Part shown: piece by piece, positions 1 through 14,299 of the stretch
Numbering within the stretch: position 1 is the stretch's first letter
Layout of the letters: every line of letters begins with the position of its first letter
Source of the DNA: Ophthalmolycus amberensis
Lineage: Eukaryota; Chordata; Actinopteri; Perciformes; Zoarcidae
Direction of reading: 5' to 3'
Assembly: GCA_024529925.1 (NCBI GenBank)
Contig: JAFEUB010000907.1
Location: 112,001 to 176,000, forward strand
Length of the DNA stretch: 64,000 nucleotides
Translations under genes and position numbers: made by a program
The notes under the pieces: generated by a model
Told to the model about the DNA's origin: nothing
What the model saw: only the letters and a program-made list of their open reading frames with translations
Databases searched by the model: none

Positions 1-1130
1 CATTTGCGTGTAAAAGCTCACGAACGTCAACGGAAAGCAAGCTGTACCCAGCATGCCGTTCGGTTGTGCGCATTACAAGCTCCACCAATGGTTTGAAATG
101 GTATACAATTTCTGTCTCCCGAACATTGTGCGGATGGATGAAAGCAGATTGGGTTGTATTTGCACAATGTATTTATATATATATATTTTGCTAACATTAG
201 ATATTTTCACAGCTAACGGCCATATCTAGCATTACAAAAATGTCTTTGCTAGAGCGTTTGAGAATGTTATTCGGCAGAAGTGTGTTGCTGAGTCAGAGAA
301 AGGGCAACAAAGTTCATTTTCTCTCTGAAGAAATGCCATTTTAGTGTCAGGATGTTGGAAAGATATGTGGCTTGTGAAAAATGGGCCCTATGTTTACATT
401 GGTTACCATGAAGCGATATATTTGGTCAAAATCTGTTTCCATGTCACTTCCCATTGGAGTTAATAGACTCAACCTGCTGCTGGTCTCCTAAAGGGACGGG
501 CCATTGGCGAAACCCACGTGATACAGATTCAGGAAACACTCAGTGGGCCGTCTCCTTTCTGAACAATCACTGACTAGATCCCAAGAACTCACACTCTACA
601 CTGCACTTCCTTGGGTCCTCAGCAATACTCCCGCCAAGTGTGAAGTTGATCGGCTGAATGACAAAATTGAACATATACACAACAGAGACTCCTCCCATTT
701 CAGTTAGATAAGATTTTTAATAAGATGTACCTGTAGCTGATGGTTTCACTTAGCAGACTTTTGAGACATTAAAACTAAAGTAAGAGGAGCTGGGAGAATA
801 CAAATTAGACCTTTCACCAGCTCCACACGTAATCAAACATCTTAAAAAAGGTTTGTGTTAGTGGGTTTCTTTTTGGTTTTTACAGTTTTCTCCTTATATT
901 TGTTCTGCGGTAGAGAATATTGAGAGAAATCTGCCCTTTGACATTGCCACTTGAAAAACATCATTAAGTGTGTGTGTGCGTGTGTGTGTGTGTGTGTGTG
1001 ACAGCAGGGGAGGCGAGTGAGAGCAGGTATGAGTGAAGACAAAGGCTCACTTGTTCACAGCGGTGCTTTATCCTCATTACACTCCTCATTTGTTTACACT
1101 GTTAACTCTCACTTCCTCCATCCTTCACTG

Positions 1131-1132
1131 CC

Positions 1133-1168
<36 letters not shown>

Positions 1169-1178
1169 GCTCGCTCGC
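1131..1178. repeat. (TC)n microsatellite with TCGC interruptions
   Basis: A pyrimidine dinucleotide run with TCGC units at its end. No gene is associated with it. Confidence 0.9.
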
Positions 1179-1692
1179 TGGTGACACATTCATTCAGCAC
1201 ACGATCTGTAATCAGTGTTTATACTCTTGCCTCCCCTCACTCACATGGGTTGCAGCTCAAACATGTTACTGTAAATTGGTCCGTACGCCGTGTTGGCAGG
1301 ACACGCATGCTTACAAACATTTCACATCTGACTCAATAAGCTGAGGTGCTAAGCAAGATGAGGAGAAGTCAACAGACATCTTTTGGAGGATTATGAATAT
1401 AGGGTGAAGTAGTGGAAGTGTGTTTGGTGGTGATGAGTTACACCAGTTGGTGGAGGGGAGATGTGAGCGAGGGGGTTAACTGTGAAGCAAACTCTTGCTT
1501 CACAAAGAGACGGGCCTGCAGAATTAAAATCAGACCGTCAGAGAAAATGGGAGTAGAAGAGATAGATGAAGAGAACGAAAGAGAGGGAGAAGGGAAGAAA
1601 GAGGGAGAGCGAAGGAGAGCAAAAGACAGAAAGTAATTGGTTCTATGATGGCTTCCAGCTGCATGGCACTCGGCCAGAGACCAACTCTTCGT

Positions 1693-1719
1693 GACACACA
1701 CACGCACACACACACACAC

Positions 1720-1773
<54 letters not shown>
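1693..1773. repeat. (CA)n microsatellite, about 80 bp
   Basis: A long CA run with two CG interruptions. Cysteine/valine-rich or threonine/histidine-rich frames across it are artefacts of the repeat. Confidence 0.95.
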
Positions 1774-1775
<2 letters not shown>

Positions 1776-2461
1776 CAAGTCAGTAGTGCAACATAAACAT
1801 AAGATCTTGGTATTTTCTGTCACTATATGTTAGCAACTGTGACATGTTCGTTTGCTCAACGTAAAAAATCCATTTTGTGATTGAAATAATGGCCTGTTAC
1901 TTCCAATCATTTCTTCCTGCTCTGGTGGCTGAAAATGTATAACACAAATACAAATGTGTGTTAGTGTATACTATGCGGGAGTATGCGAGGGCCAAATGCT
2001 TTTTTAAGAGCTATACCTCTGCAGCTTGAGGCATTACATCAGCTAGCACGAGGGTGCAGAAGACTGGGGACCACAATGACATGCAACGTTACGAAGTACA
2101 TTACCCATCCATTCAATATCTTACTCCTGCAATTACAACATTATCTCATTTTAGCATAAAGATAGAAAGGAGCGCCTTATATGTGCTGGTAAACAACTTT
2201 ACACTCACGGTTTATGAAAGAGTCTCCTGTGAAAAGTGCAGCTGAAGCTCAGCTGGAGACGTCAACACATGGTGACAAAGACTCCCTGACAACCGTTTGT
2301 CACATACTGCACATATGGGCAGATGTGAGCGGTTTGTTGGTGATATATGTTTGTGTGTATATGAATGTTGGAGGCTTAATGTGGCATCTGTTTGAGAGAT
2401 AGTAAATTAGCAAGTTTCCCTTCGAGGGAAGCGACAGAGTGTCACTCAAAACAAATTGCTT

Positions 2462-2462
<1 letters not shown>

Positions 2463-2514
<52 letters not shown>

Positions 2515-2530
2515 ACACACACACACACAT
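2463..2530. repeat. (CA)n microsatellite
   Basis: About 25 CA units, then a one-base phase slip (CACC) and a further short CA run. It is a probable length-variable locus. Confidence 0.95.
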
Positions 2531-3987
2531 ACTCGCTCATACAGAGTGCACATCACAACAAAACCACAATCACGAAAGCTATTATAAACATTAAATAGTG
2601 GAAACATGGTAAATAACTTAGAGACAAATCAGGGCTGTGTGGCAGGAGAGAATAACAGATGAACAACAATTCTATCATTTACAAACACTGTCAACAAATA
2701 ATCAATCAAAATGAATTATGATAGTGCAAACAAACACAGAAATATTTCTATTACAGTATTGTATTTATTGTAAAATCACTGAAAATGTGCCCTATTTTGT
2801 CAAAAAAAACACATGCAAGCACTTGCAAGTTGCGACTGTGTTGGATTAACAGGAAAATAGATGTAATTAATTATGACTTTTTTATGACGTAGGTGAGGTT
2901 GGCTGAAATATTTATAAAGACAGAGATAGGGAAGGGAATTTGTCGGCCTGTTTAAGAGCTCATTTTTGTTCTAATGTCAATCTCTAAAGAGAATCTCTCT
3001 AATCGATAAGCAGCTAACACTTTACTCTCTGCAGGTTAGTCTTGGGCTGTTCAGTAACTCCTAAAACAAGGCTTTCAGATGGCTAATCATCGTTTTGAGC
3101 CAGCAAAGCCGTCTGCTGTTTGACATTCTCCCAGCTTTTCGCTCTTTCCCTCCAACCCTAGTTGCCTAGAGGCTTTATCCACTAAGTCAAAACATTGGCA
3201 GCTTCAATATTTTAATCCCTTTTTAAAAACTGATTTTCCCCTTTGTGGCTCATGCTCATCTGTTTTTATGTGGCCGTGACCAAGAGAATAATGTTATTAG
3301 AGTCCAAGTAAAGACGAGAGCGTTGTTTGGATCAGATAGACCTTGATGAGGGCTGGAAAGAGCAAGTAAATGTATCTTTGTGGCGAGCCAAATTTCTCCC
3401 GCTCCCTCTCTTCCATTGATGGACGTCCACCGCTTTGCTCTCAAGCAGATGGTAGAGGCATTAGGATGGGGATCTTCAGAAACCAGAGAAGTAAAATTAT
3501 TATCTCTGACATTTCAATGCAGCCTTTAGTCCAAGCTTCCACTAGAGCTTCCAAATCCATTTAAGCTAATCTAGACCCCTCTTCACACAGCTTATCCTTC
3601 TCAAGGCTCTTCCTTTTTAAACCCCTTGGATCACTGCTCGTCAAAATCATCTCAAACAATTTACAGTGTGTAGAACGCCCCTACAACATAAAGACACTGT
3701 CGTGTAATGACATTTAAACCCTCGGATACTGACTGGAAGTGACTGTATCCATTTCTCTCGGTGTTTATGCTCTCAGCAGGAGACGAGCCAAATCCAAGGC
3801 TATGGCACGGTGAATTAGCACTGCATGAGTCGACTGTGGTCTTCACTTTCGCAGCAATATGAGCAGTTATCAAAATCACAGAGAGTCTTATTATGCATGA
3901 TAGTAAATGACTAATATTTAATGAGACCCACATTTAACCTTCGAATGGCTCTTTATTAGACTAACAAGCTATGCCCCAGTGTGTAGG

Positions 3988-4022
<35 letters not shown>

Positions 4023-5432
4023 AGAGCAGAAGTGAAACACTAATTAAGCTGTCGGATGGTGCAGCAGATTAGGCAGGCCCCCTGCAGAGTCTATGGCCCC
4101 AGTAGGCAAACAGGCTTCATCCCTGAGTCAGCCAACCCAAATACATCTGAGCCCAGCACTACCCAGAGCTCAGCAATAACACCAGTGCTCACGACACCCA
4201 AATATCTTTAGTTCAGTGAGGACGGATCAGATGGCCTGCCAGAGCCAACAGCCCAGACTGCTGCTTGACTCAGAGAAGGCTTGACAGAGATTTTAACTTC
4301 AGCTGAAGGGGAGATTGTTCACCCTTCTCTCTACACACACATTAGTATGCATATAAATGTATGTGTTCATATGCGTTGAGCATGTATGCACGTGCAGATC
4401 AACTTGCCAAAAATGCTTAAACATAGAAAATGAAGGTTATCAGAGATAAAGTTAAGGAATGACAAAAAGAGATGAGGAGTTTGAATGTTTTGCAGAGCGT
4501 TTGTTTCATGGTTTCAAAAACCACAAGGCTATGAAGTTATTGTGTGATGTGTGTGTGTGTGTGTGTGTGTTTTAAGATGTAGTTACCCCACCACAGAAGG
4601 AAGGAAACTCTAGCCCCGGCTTTGCACAAATAACAGTTGAAACTACTGTAAGAGGTATGATGGGGCAAATGTTAAAATAACTTTTAACAGCCTATTATAA
4701 GTTGATTTCTCTAACTGTCTTTAGCTTTTTTCTCAAACGCACACACACACATCACACACACACACACACACACACAATTCATCTGCTGTCAGTTAACATA
4801 AACAAATGAGGTGCGTTCTGTTCTTGTCCTTCTCTTGTAGTCCAGCTCAGCACTGAGATGGGCTGTGCGTCTCTGAAGGTTTTGTGAGTCCTTCATCCAC
4901 GTCCTGACCTGGGTTTAAATAAATGAATGAAGGAGGTTGCTGCACATTTCCCACCATATGAATAACACATATTTTATGTGTCACTGTTGGATTTGTGGGT
5001 TTTTCACTCAAGGTGGCCACAGATTCTGATCTGGACTTCTCTTACATTTAGTGCAGCAACAGAAACGGCATCCTGTCCAAAGGGACCACAGCACTGTTAC
5101 CCCACCTCACAATGTGTGCACCGATGAACAAACCGCAAACAAGTAAAAGATCGTTTTCAACCTTTCAAGTGATTTGTTAGATGGAGACTATTTCAGCTGA
5201 AAGCCCTTCCCAGGCTGTGTGCATGTACCTACGTGCCTGTGCATGGCCTGTGTGTGACTGCAGCTCGTCCTGGAGGATGTGAGGCTGCTCTCCCAGGCTC
5301 TTAAAATGGCCGCCTGGAGGCATGGAGGAATAGGGTTCCTTTTATTAATGCTACACCTTTGATTAATCTGAGCAAATCTGTTCCCCATCCAATGGCTGAC
5401 AGCTCTGTGGCTGAGGCAGGGACCCCAATACA

Positions 5433-5436
<4 letters not shown>

Positions 5437-5484
<48 letters not shown>
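5437..5484. repeat. (CA)n microsatellite
   Basis: A nearly pure CA run of roughly 24 units in gene-free sequence. Confidence 0.95.
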
Positions 5485-5486
<2 letters not shown>

Positions 5487-7258
5487 AACACTGTCTGTGA
5501 GTGTTGACACAGTCCAGATGTTGGCAGCTCTGTTCGAAATGAAAGCAGGGCAGCCGGCCAACAACCTGAACCACTCTCCCCATCAAATGATATGTTTACA
5601 ATAATACTGTTCTGAGACTCGGGAGACACACGCACATGTGCACATGCGTGCATACAGAGACACACACATTCACACATACAGTGTGCACACACACACACAC
5701 AAGCGCATTCTCAAAGCAGGGGAAATGAACTAATGGAAAGCTAGTGAACCACATGGGTGCAAAAGTGAACCAACTTGTGGTGTGGCAGAAAAATAGAGAG
5801 AAAGAGAGAGTTTGGTTAGGCCAAGAAGAGAAGAAAAAGCTGAAAATGTAGAGACAGCGTGTGACAAATAGACTGATCAAAAGAGAGGAAGGAATCATTA
5901 TCATTGCCTTGTTTGGATCTGTATTTCCACTGCTGTGTCAGTCAGACAGAGAGAGAGACAAATAATAGTGTCGTTATGGAATGTGCCTTGGAGGGTTGGA
6001 ACTGAAAATGCCAGTGGTTCCACACAGAGGTGCAGCAGAGGTCAGACTTTACCTACTGTTCTCTATATAGCAGTCCCACTTGAGCATTTTCTACGTCTGG
6101 ACCCCTAAAAACTATGTGACCCACTTTTGCACGTCCAAATATTGAACTCCACCAACAGCAGAGATTGAATCTTTTTCTTTCCTTTATCAGGCTGTTTCAC
6201 TTAATTAATTACTGGTGCGAGCCTAAGGGCTGTAAATACTCAATATATCTCAAAAATTGGGCATTTATCACAAACGAACATAAATGTATGCAATGCAGTT
6301 TTATTTCATAAGATAAATCATTTGGCAAACCTTTTTTTCTTCTCACAAAGCTGCCTGAGGGGTTCTGAGCCGCACGGAGAGAGCTGTTTTTTCTTTTTTC
6401 TTTCTCACACACACTTCTGTAGACACAATAACGTATCTGCCCAGGTGTTTTTATCTAATGACTGCCTGAGAATATTTCTATATGTTGGCACATCAACAAA
6501 CATCGTCAAAGTGCGTCTAATGAGCAGCCACTCGGTTTCAGTCTGTTGACTCTAATCACTCGTTTGTTCTCCGCATGTTGCTCTTGACTGTCACACAGTG
6601 TCAAACCTTCATGTGTACCTGACAGCTCAGAGCTTCACTCTTCTTCATTAAGTAGACACACAAATGCCAAATGCACACATTCAGGCGTGTGCACGTCGGC
6701 AGATATGTTCAGAAATGTGACGATTTGTTTGGATAACATCACATGCACAAACATACAGGTTTTGCAATAAGCATCCTATTGCTGCTGTTCAGTTCCTGGC
6801 TAAATCCAACCGATAATATCACCTTGAAGTAGACAAGCCACTGCAAGCATAAAAGAAAGAAAGACTACGTAGAACAGTCTGATAAAGAACTAAATCCTTT
6901 CATCTGTTCCAACAAGACGAGACAACAAGAGAAGTGGTCCTGACTTTGCTTACTGTTTGCCTCGGCTCGTTTGGAGGAAGTCTATATTCACAGTCAGCTC
7001 TCCTCCACATATGTTTGAAGCCCTTTGAGATATGACATTGTACTGTATTAGGATGGTATGTAAATGCTGAATAATGATTAGTTTACTGTAATGCAGAACA
7101 TCCAACAAAGGTGCTTAATAGACTGTTGGAAAATTACTTCATGTCATACATACCTGCCCTGACTGAGAAAAGATGATATCAATATGCAAATCTGAAAGCT
7201 CTGCTGTGGGGGAATGCGTCTTTCATCATTCGAGCCACACGCAGAATCTTCCTGGCCA

Positions 7259-7259
<1 letters not shown>

Positions 7260-7293
<34 letters not shown>

Positions 7294-7303
7294 TGTGTGT
7301 GTG

Positions 7304-7352
<49 letters not shown>
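7260..7352. repeat. Compound (GT)n-(GA)n microsatellite
   Basis: About 22 GT units with a CGCG interruption are joined through GTATGA to about 23 GA units on the same strand. The join puts a Z-DNA-prone tract next to a triplex-prone purine tract. Confidence 0.95.
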
Positions 7353-7356
<4 letters not shown>

Positions 7357-8597
7357 TAGAGTGAGAGAGACTGATTATTGTCTTACCAAGAGTGGACATG
7401 AAATAGAAATTGCTGACATTAAAGCAAACCCCACCGATTATTCCAAATTCTTTGCAGAAAATGGTAAATCACAGATATAATCAAGTTAATATTAATCCAC
7501 AACGTCTTGCACAAAGAAAAAAAAACGAGTATATTTTAAAAGGCATAGCTTTTAGGATTGCAATATGTTTCGATGTGTCCACCACTTTGTTCCAAAATGA
7601 ATAATCTCTAAAATCTTCGTGATGAGGAAGAATACCAATAACTTCAATGATCCCCTGACCTTCCTTTAGCGCCACCATGAGGTTCACATTTGTAGTTTTG
7701 AGTAAAATGGATTGACAGGTATTAGACTGAATGACATGACATTTGGTTCACACGTTCATGTCCCCCCTTCAGGACAAGTTTTATCTTCATTTAAAAAACA
7801 CTTTGGTTTATGACTAAATACATGTAAAACTAATGATGGTCCCATCAGGCTCAGCTGTATTTTGTGTTTAGTGCTAATTAGCAAATGTTAGCATGCTAAA
7901 TTATCACATTATACCTACTTAACATCAAGATGTTAATGTTGCTCTAGTTGCTCAATAGGATCATATATAGATGAAATTAGCCACACAAAAAAGCACACTT
8001 TATAATAACACTGCAGATATTCAAAAACAACTGCATTTGTTGGGAAACATACCATTGAAGCATTTGAGCAAATTAGTGTTGAAGGAGTGCACTTCACCAC
8101 AGAGCTTGAAATGCCCGGCACTGCTGAAACATATGGGATGAATTATTTGCACAACGCTGAGGAAGAAAGAGAGACGGAGAGAGACAGAGACGAGAATATT
8201 TCCACGAAAAGTTTAACTCAATAATTGAACGTTGCCTTTTGTTTTGCCGTTTTCGGCCTTTTGAAGCGGCACTCTTCCATGCTATCACTGAGCTGATGGA
8301 AGTGTAATGAAGTGTGGAGGAACAGTGCCAACTTCAGCAGACATGCCTGTGGTTCTGCCTTCCAGCCCAATACTAACAACACAGCAGACAAACAGTGCAG
8401 ATGAAAACTAACCGAGGAGTTGAAATCATTTTTAACACGGAGACACGCTCCCTGTGCATCGCATAATCTCATCCACTAAGGGATGTGTGTGTTCGCTACG
8501 GGGGTCCATTAATAAAATATGACTGTATCATATAATAGACTCATCTGCCAAATTACAGGAGACAGAGAGACAGCTTATTAGGAGGATTGAGGGGGAG

Positions 8598-8605
8598 GTG
8601 TGTGT

Positions 8606-8670
<65 letters not shown>
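8598..8670. repeat. Compound (GT)n-(GA)n microsatellite
   Basis: The same GT-then-GA composite as at 7,260-7,352, shorter and more interrupted. Confidence 0.93.
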
Positions 8671-9804
8671 CAAGAGTGTGTGAGCGAGATGGAGCCTGAA
8701 TAGAGAGATTAAGTGGCTTACTCTCATCAAAAAGGCACATTACCTAAGTGTTGGCATCATTAATAAGACTAAGGCAGAGCCAATCTGCTAACAAAAGCTC
8801 TAACTGTGACCAAGGAGACATGAGAGAGGTGGACAATTACTCCCTTCTGCTGTAGAGAGGAAATTCTCCCTTTTTTCCCCTTTTCTCTCTCATCCCACCA
8901 GCACACAGATATAAGCATACATGCATGTATTTACGTATACGCAGATAGGTACATATTCACACATACTTATGCGCATCCACACACACCTCACACGCTCACA
9001 CACAAAGCAGGGCACCGCTCTAAATCCAAATCAAACTGCCATGAGTCACACTGTCACCGTGGCAACAGTGGCCAGCTCCATGCAGAACACATTCTGTCAT
9101 ATCACTGGTGTTTTTTTGGGGGGTTTTTTTCTTCTATGCACCACACACAGACGTAACCGACTTTCAGCTACAGTAATTTCTGCACCGATCCCTTCGGCGG
9201 AGAGATGAATAAAGCACTGGAGTGTGTAGGTTTCACTGCTTGAGGTCATAGTTCAGATTGTTTGTCATTCAAATCCATAAAAGACATTTCACCTTTCTCC
9301 ATCTCAAACTGGAAAACTGCATCCGTGTAGCCTGCCTGTCATTTTTACTGACTTGACTGCTGTTAGCGATGATGCTCTCAGTTCTGTGGATGTGACATGA
9401 GGGTGTTGAGGGCTTTGAGCCGCATTGATACATTTCACCACCAGATGGTGTCTCCCATCGCTGTGCAGTGGAGAAAGGGAGAGGAGGGAGCTCAGTGTTG
9501 CCTGCTCTATCCATCTTCATAAACACAAGCAATAGTCATCCTCTGAAACCGGCAACAGAGATAGATTGGGCGGTTACATGGCAGGCTTCCTGGTTAGTTG
9601 TCCTGCACTGCAGGACTATCTCTTGTAAATGTATGGCTTTGTCTGTTGTCAGTGGCCTGGGTGTCACTCACTCATACACCCTGACTCAAATTTGAATTGT
9701 TAAGACTTGGAGATAATCATAAATAGTTAGCGAAGAAATTGATTAAAATGATGCAGTATAAGCAATGCCACTTTTTAAAAAGAAATATATAAATATATTT
9801 TTTA

Positions 9805-9935
9805 TTAGACAGTGATAGCGGAAAGAGACAGGAAATTTGCAGAAAAGGAGTAAGGGAATGACATGTAGTAAATGACCTGGTCATCGAACCTGCTCTGGGC
9901 ATTTGCCCTAACCACTCGGGTATCAGGTCGCCAGC
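9805..9935. repeat. Degenerate teleost interspersed repeat
   Basis: The text runs from a 'gacagtgata..ggaaagacaggaaat' core through 'gggaatgacatgtag' to a block resembling a tRNA-like B-box side ('cgaacctgctctgg', 'ctaaccactcgg'). I recall this arrangement as a repeat common in fish genomes. It is degenerate, and its boundaries and family are from memory. It is flanked by AT-rich unique sequence. Confidence 0.55.
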
Positions 9936-12370
9936 ACCAGTGTCACTTTTGAGAGTCTTCTTTTTGTACTCTGCATATGTCCTGCACTTAGGAATCAAAC
10001 AGTCACAGTGAGGAAAGAAGTAAATTATGTTTTTAAATAAAAGGTGACGTTGGGATGACGTTCTGCGCTCATAGGACTAGTTTGATGGTCTTTACACTGA
10101 AAAGCAACAACAACAGAAAAAGAATACTTTCCATAAATGGCACATAAGTGCTGCATTGACACTTCTGTAGACTTTCTGAGTCTTCATAGTGTTCTCCACA
10201 TCTCGAGGTGCACACAAAGGGCTCACCATAATGTAACAAGAAATACCAGTATGTGTATTTGATGGAGATTAATTGCCAAAAGTCAACACGGACAACTATG
10301 ACAGTTAACAGCAACTTCAGATTGCTGTTGGTATGAAAAGAATTGTAATACTTTGTCAGCAAAACTGGTCAGAAACCAGCAACAAAGCGGGCTCTGATGT
10401 ATTTCCACAAACCTGTCCTTTTGTCTTCCATAATGTGCTTCCAGGACATATGCTGAGGTGAAATGCTGATTTATGCAGGTTTGATGAAGTGGGCAGAAAT
10501 TGGGAGGAAGATTCAACAATTTCAGAGTATAATCACCAAAGGCCCACCCACTTCATCTGTGATACACTTCAAAGCTTCCACCAAAGGAGCATCATACTCG
10601 TGGCTGGCAGCGATGCTCGGCATGCAGCTGGCTGTCGTTAAATGTCTGTCGTTTTTACAATGTGTCCAGCACTGCTGCCTCTTGTTGGCTCTTGTTTGAT
10701 AACCTTTTCACCTCTACAAACAAATGAGCAGTACAGTCTGACAACACCAGTAAAGATTTACAGACACACCTGTATTCTCAGCCCATGAGCAATAATGTGA
10801 CAAGAACACAGTGACAGTGTCAGGAAAATGATTATGATGCCGTGTTTGTGTTGTCTGTCAGCACATTTTGGGGTGGCTAGTTTTGTTTTCGTCACATCGG
10901 CACAGAATGTATGTGCATCTTTGTCATGTGTTCAGGTGCAACTTCTAACAGGATATATGATATGCATATAGGAGGCGCAAAGAATTTAACTAATCAACTT
11001 TTTCTGTCAGATCGGACGGACCATGCATATTTTTAGTTGCTAGCACACACTGTCACTTGCCCTCAACCCTAAATCCTTCATTCCAAAAGAGGCTGGTCCA
11101 CAAAGATTTGGAAGGAAGATTCTCCCAAATCTTTGGAACATTTTCCTTAAAAAGCAGGTTGTTTAAGTTTGGGAACAGTAAACCTACAGGCAACTCAATT
11201 TATAAGCCCTGTTGTCCTCCTACACTTCCTGAGTACAAACCTCTACCACTACACTTCCATTACAGTCCGTATCTCTAGATAACATCTCATAGCACTGATC
11301 CAGTTCTGCAAATATTTCTTACTTATATTGTGGACTTTTAATTATACTGAAGTATTTCTGCATTGCACAGATGTCACAGAATACACGATTTGTTAGATTC
11401 TATAATATTGTTAGGCTATATAAAGCTGAACAGTTTGAAAAGATGTTGCACAAACGTGGAGCAACAAGAAGGCAAAACAATAGCTGGGACGGTTTAATTT
11501 CAGTTTAGGATGGGGGCTCAACCTATAGACCAGGTGCAATATATTATACCTTTATATAAATGCAGTGTGATTTTTTTTTAAAATATGCATGTGCTCTTTA
11601 TATTTCATGTAATATTTTATATTCCCCTGCAACGGATCCAGGAAACTACAGAAACGTAATTTACAACTAAACCTGGTTTAAATCAACGTTTTGCGCATCA
11701 AATTGATGATCCCGTTTCTCCCCTTGTAAGTGTACCTCCGGCTGAACAGTGCACCCTTCATGCGGCATGTGTTTCATTGTGATCACAGGTGATACATCTC
11801 ATCCTCTCTCTTGTGCTCAATGTGAAGTGGGGCCATGTGGGGCTCATCTACAGGCATCATTAGAGAGTGATTTGGGTGCAGCCCTGACTTCCATCAGACG
11901 GAGGGATTTTTTTCAGCATAGCACCGGTAGTGCCAACGGTTCCATCAGCACCACTGCACTGAGACACATTTGGGCAGCTCACCCTGCAACCATGGTAACA
12001 GAAGAATTTTACTAGTTGGCAGCAGCCAATGGTGGGGCACTTCCCACTCAGCTCCATCCAATAACAGAGCAGCCTGCAGCCCAGCCCACATAGAACAGAC
12101 ACTGATGGGCTAGTGCAAGCAGGATTTAGAGATGTAGGCTTGGCTAATGAACAAGTACGAGAGTTAAGAGTGTGTAGGTATGTGTGTGTGTGTGTGTGTG
12201 TGACTGAGTGAGGCTGTAGCATAATCGAATGAGAGGATTCCCTCTCTTTTAACCGCAACAAGCTAACACATTGCAGGTTAGTACTCATTGACTGGGACCA
12301 TCTGACAGTCAGCACCAACAATGCAGCAAACCCTTCTGTCATCTCGCTCCCACACACATTGACATGCATG

Positions 12371-12372
<2 letters not shown>

Positions 12373-12410
<38 letters not shown>
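12373..12410. repeat. (CA)n microsatellite
   Basis: About 18 CA units. It is the nearest long repeat beyond the inferred 3' end of setbp1. Confidence 0.93.
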
Positions 12411-12412
<2 letters not shown>

Positions 12413-12571
12413 ATAGCCACAAAGTCTCAACTGGCTCTCGTCACAAAATAACTTACCAGCCTTATCTTGGCATGTGACAAAGCAGTTTTAAGGAGATCAG
12501 AATATCAAATCCAAACCAATCTTTACCAGAAAGAAGAAAATATGTGCCACCATCAGCTGTCAATAAAGTCA

Positions 12572-12577
12572 TTTATT
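12572..12577 (-). terminator. setbp1: Candidate distal poly(A) signal of setbp1
   Basis: Read on the minus strand this is AATAAA, and a GT-richer stretch follows in the direction of transcription. Using it gives a 3' UTR of about 4.4 kb, close to the long 3' UTR I recall for mammalian SETBP1. A second AATAAA on the minus strand at 13,197-13,202 is an alternative, so the true site is uncertain. Confidence 0.45.
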
Positions 12578-14237
12578 ATTTCACACAATGGATAACATGA
12601 ACAACTTCAACTGTAGTTCTTCTTAATAAGTGCTCAACACTGCCAGCCAATAGAAGGGTAGCAAAAGAATGAGCTTTTCTTTCTGAGGAAAGAGAAATAA
12701 AAACAAAACAAAATATGAACCTACAAGATCATGAAAGATAAACATGACCAAAAGCATGCCAGCGGACATGGATATACACATATATTGCATGTATATATGT
12801 GCTTAAGACATATATCTATATGCCAGCAAATGCAAATACAAAATATATGTGTACATTTACACATACATACTGTGAAGGATATATGCATATACATGCGCAT
12901 CTATTTACTCTATATGTCAAATATTTGCAGTTTTTAATATTCATACAATGTACAAAATTGCTTCATGAATTAAAAAATCCATTACAAAAAGAAACATATC
13001 AAACAATGTACAAGTCTTGCTCCAAATTCAATTAAAATTCAACTTTCGGCTTGTCTAAAATATTTATGCATACAATCAAGTTGAGCATGCAAATAAAGGA
13101 AACCCACTCTAGAAAAAGGTTCAAATACACTATGTATACAAACTAAAATATGCCCACACTGTTAGAAGAGCTCACGTTGTGCTCTAAAGAAGTACATTTA
13201 TTGGTTTTCTCAATGCTTCATCTGCACTTTCAGCTTTGAACAACACTGTAGCTTAGAACTGTAACGTATGCTGTGAGGATGACTACATGTACATTTATGA
13301 GGCTCTGTCTCACGTGACCCCCTCACTCCATGTGTAGGACACTCATCACAGCATGCTACAAAGGGAATGGGGGGGGGGGGGGGTGGTCAAAATTTAGGCG
13401 CCAGTATATCCCATTCTAGTTGTTGTAGTGAACTGGTGAGTGTGGACTTCGGTAAATACACCCCAACCACTGATTTAAGGTCAAACGCTGCTGCGCTGCC
13501 CTTGATGCTAGGACCAAAGACATGGTAAAAGATCCTTACATCAGTGCTTAGGGGCCTCCTGTAGCCACTGGTCCAGACCAGACTGGTTCTGGCTGCTAAG
13601 TACCAAACAACAGTGACCTTGAACCCTATTCACAGTCACATCCCCTCTGCAGTCTGTGACGAGTGAAAGCTCTGGATTAGGACAATACTTGTCAGTGTTA
13701 GAAGGCACCGGAGCATTGGCTGGTAGAAGAGACAGACAGGACAGACAACACCTGGGGTCTTTAACGCTTACATCAGAAACCACTGGCTGACCACAGTATG
13801 GAGTAAGCTGCCAAGCGTGTAGTCTCTACACCTCACGGACCACACATCTAGACCTCATTTTCACCACAGCAGACTGCAGACCCACCGAAAGTCATCAAGC
13901 AAAGCAAGGTTCAGGACGAGTGTATTTTTGGCTATTTCCTCTGACAACTCTCCCCACACGCAACCTTCTTGCTTACTCTCCATGCTACTGCACTGCCCCA
14001 ACTGGCTGCAGGCAAAATAGCTGCATTTCAGCGGGGATTCCTATTTTTGGCCGAGTACACTACAGTGAGGCTTTTATCCTTAGAGTTTTTGAAGGTGTGA
14101 TAAGGCAAACTATTTTAGCATTCTGTGTAATTTAACGGACTGGAACGATGACTGTCGATGTACAGCAGAATTTGTCAAATAGGAAAATCAATTAGGGAAG
14201 TAATTTCTGTATGTTTCCTTGGGTCTTGAGCAGTCTT

Positions 14238-14242
<5 letters not shown>

Positions 14243-14297
<55 letters not shown>
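14243..14297. repeat. (AG)27 microsatellite
   Basis: A pure AG run on the plus strand. In the setbp1 transcript it would be a CU tract within the 3' UTR, a possible polypyrimidine-tract-binding-protein site. Confidence 0.95.

Positions 14298-14299
<2 letters not shown>

Larger units (their letters stand above)
1..12552. other. Gene-free flank downstream of setbp1
   Basis: No open frame here resembles a protein; every long frame is carried by CA/GT or GA/CT repeat or by random AT-rich sequence. The stretch holds many short microsatellites (listed separately when long), a degenerate interspersed repeat near 9,805-9,935, and repeat-poor blocks such as 2,810-3,560 that could be conserved noncoding elements. 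It lies beyond the inferred setbp1 polyadenylation site. It could contain setbp1 enhancers, but the sequence alone does not show this. Confidence 0.6.

Noticed and set aside
9805..9935. Possible tRNA gene in the repeat near 9.8 kb
   Set aside because: A B-box-like word is present, but no cloverleaf or A box at the right spacing could be drawn. It fits a degenerate interspersed repeat better.
11860..12420. 186-codon minus-strand frame beginning with a CVCVCV run
   Set aside because: It starts in a CA microsatellite. The remaining sequence has no recognisable domain and lies beyond the setbp1 3' end.
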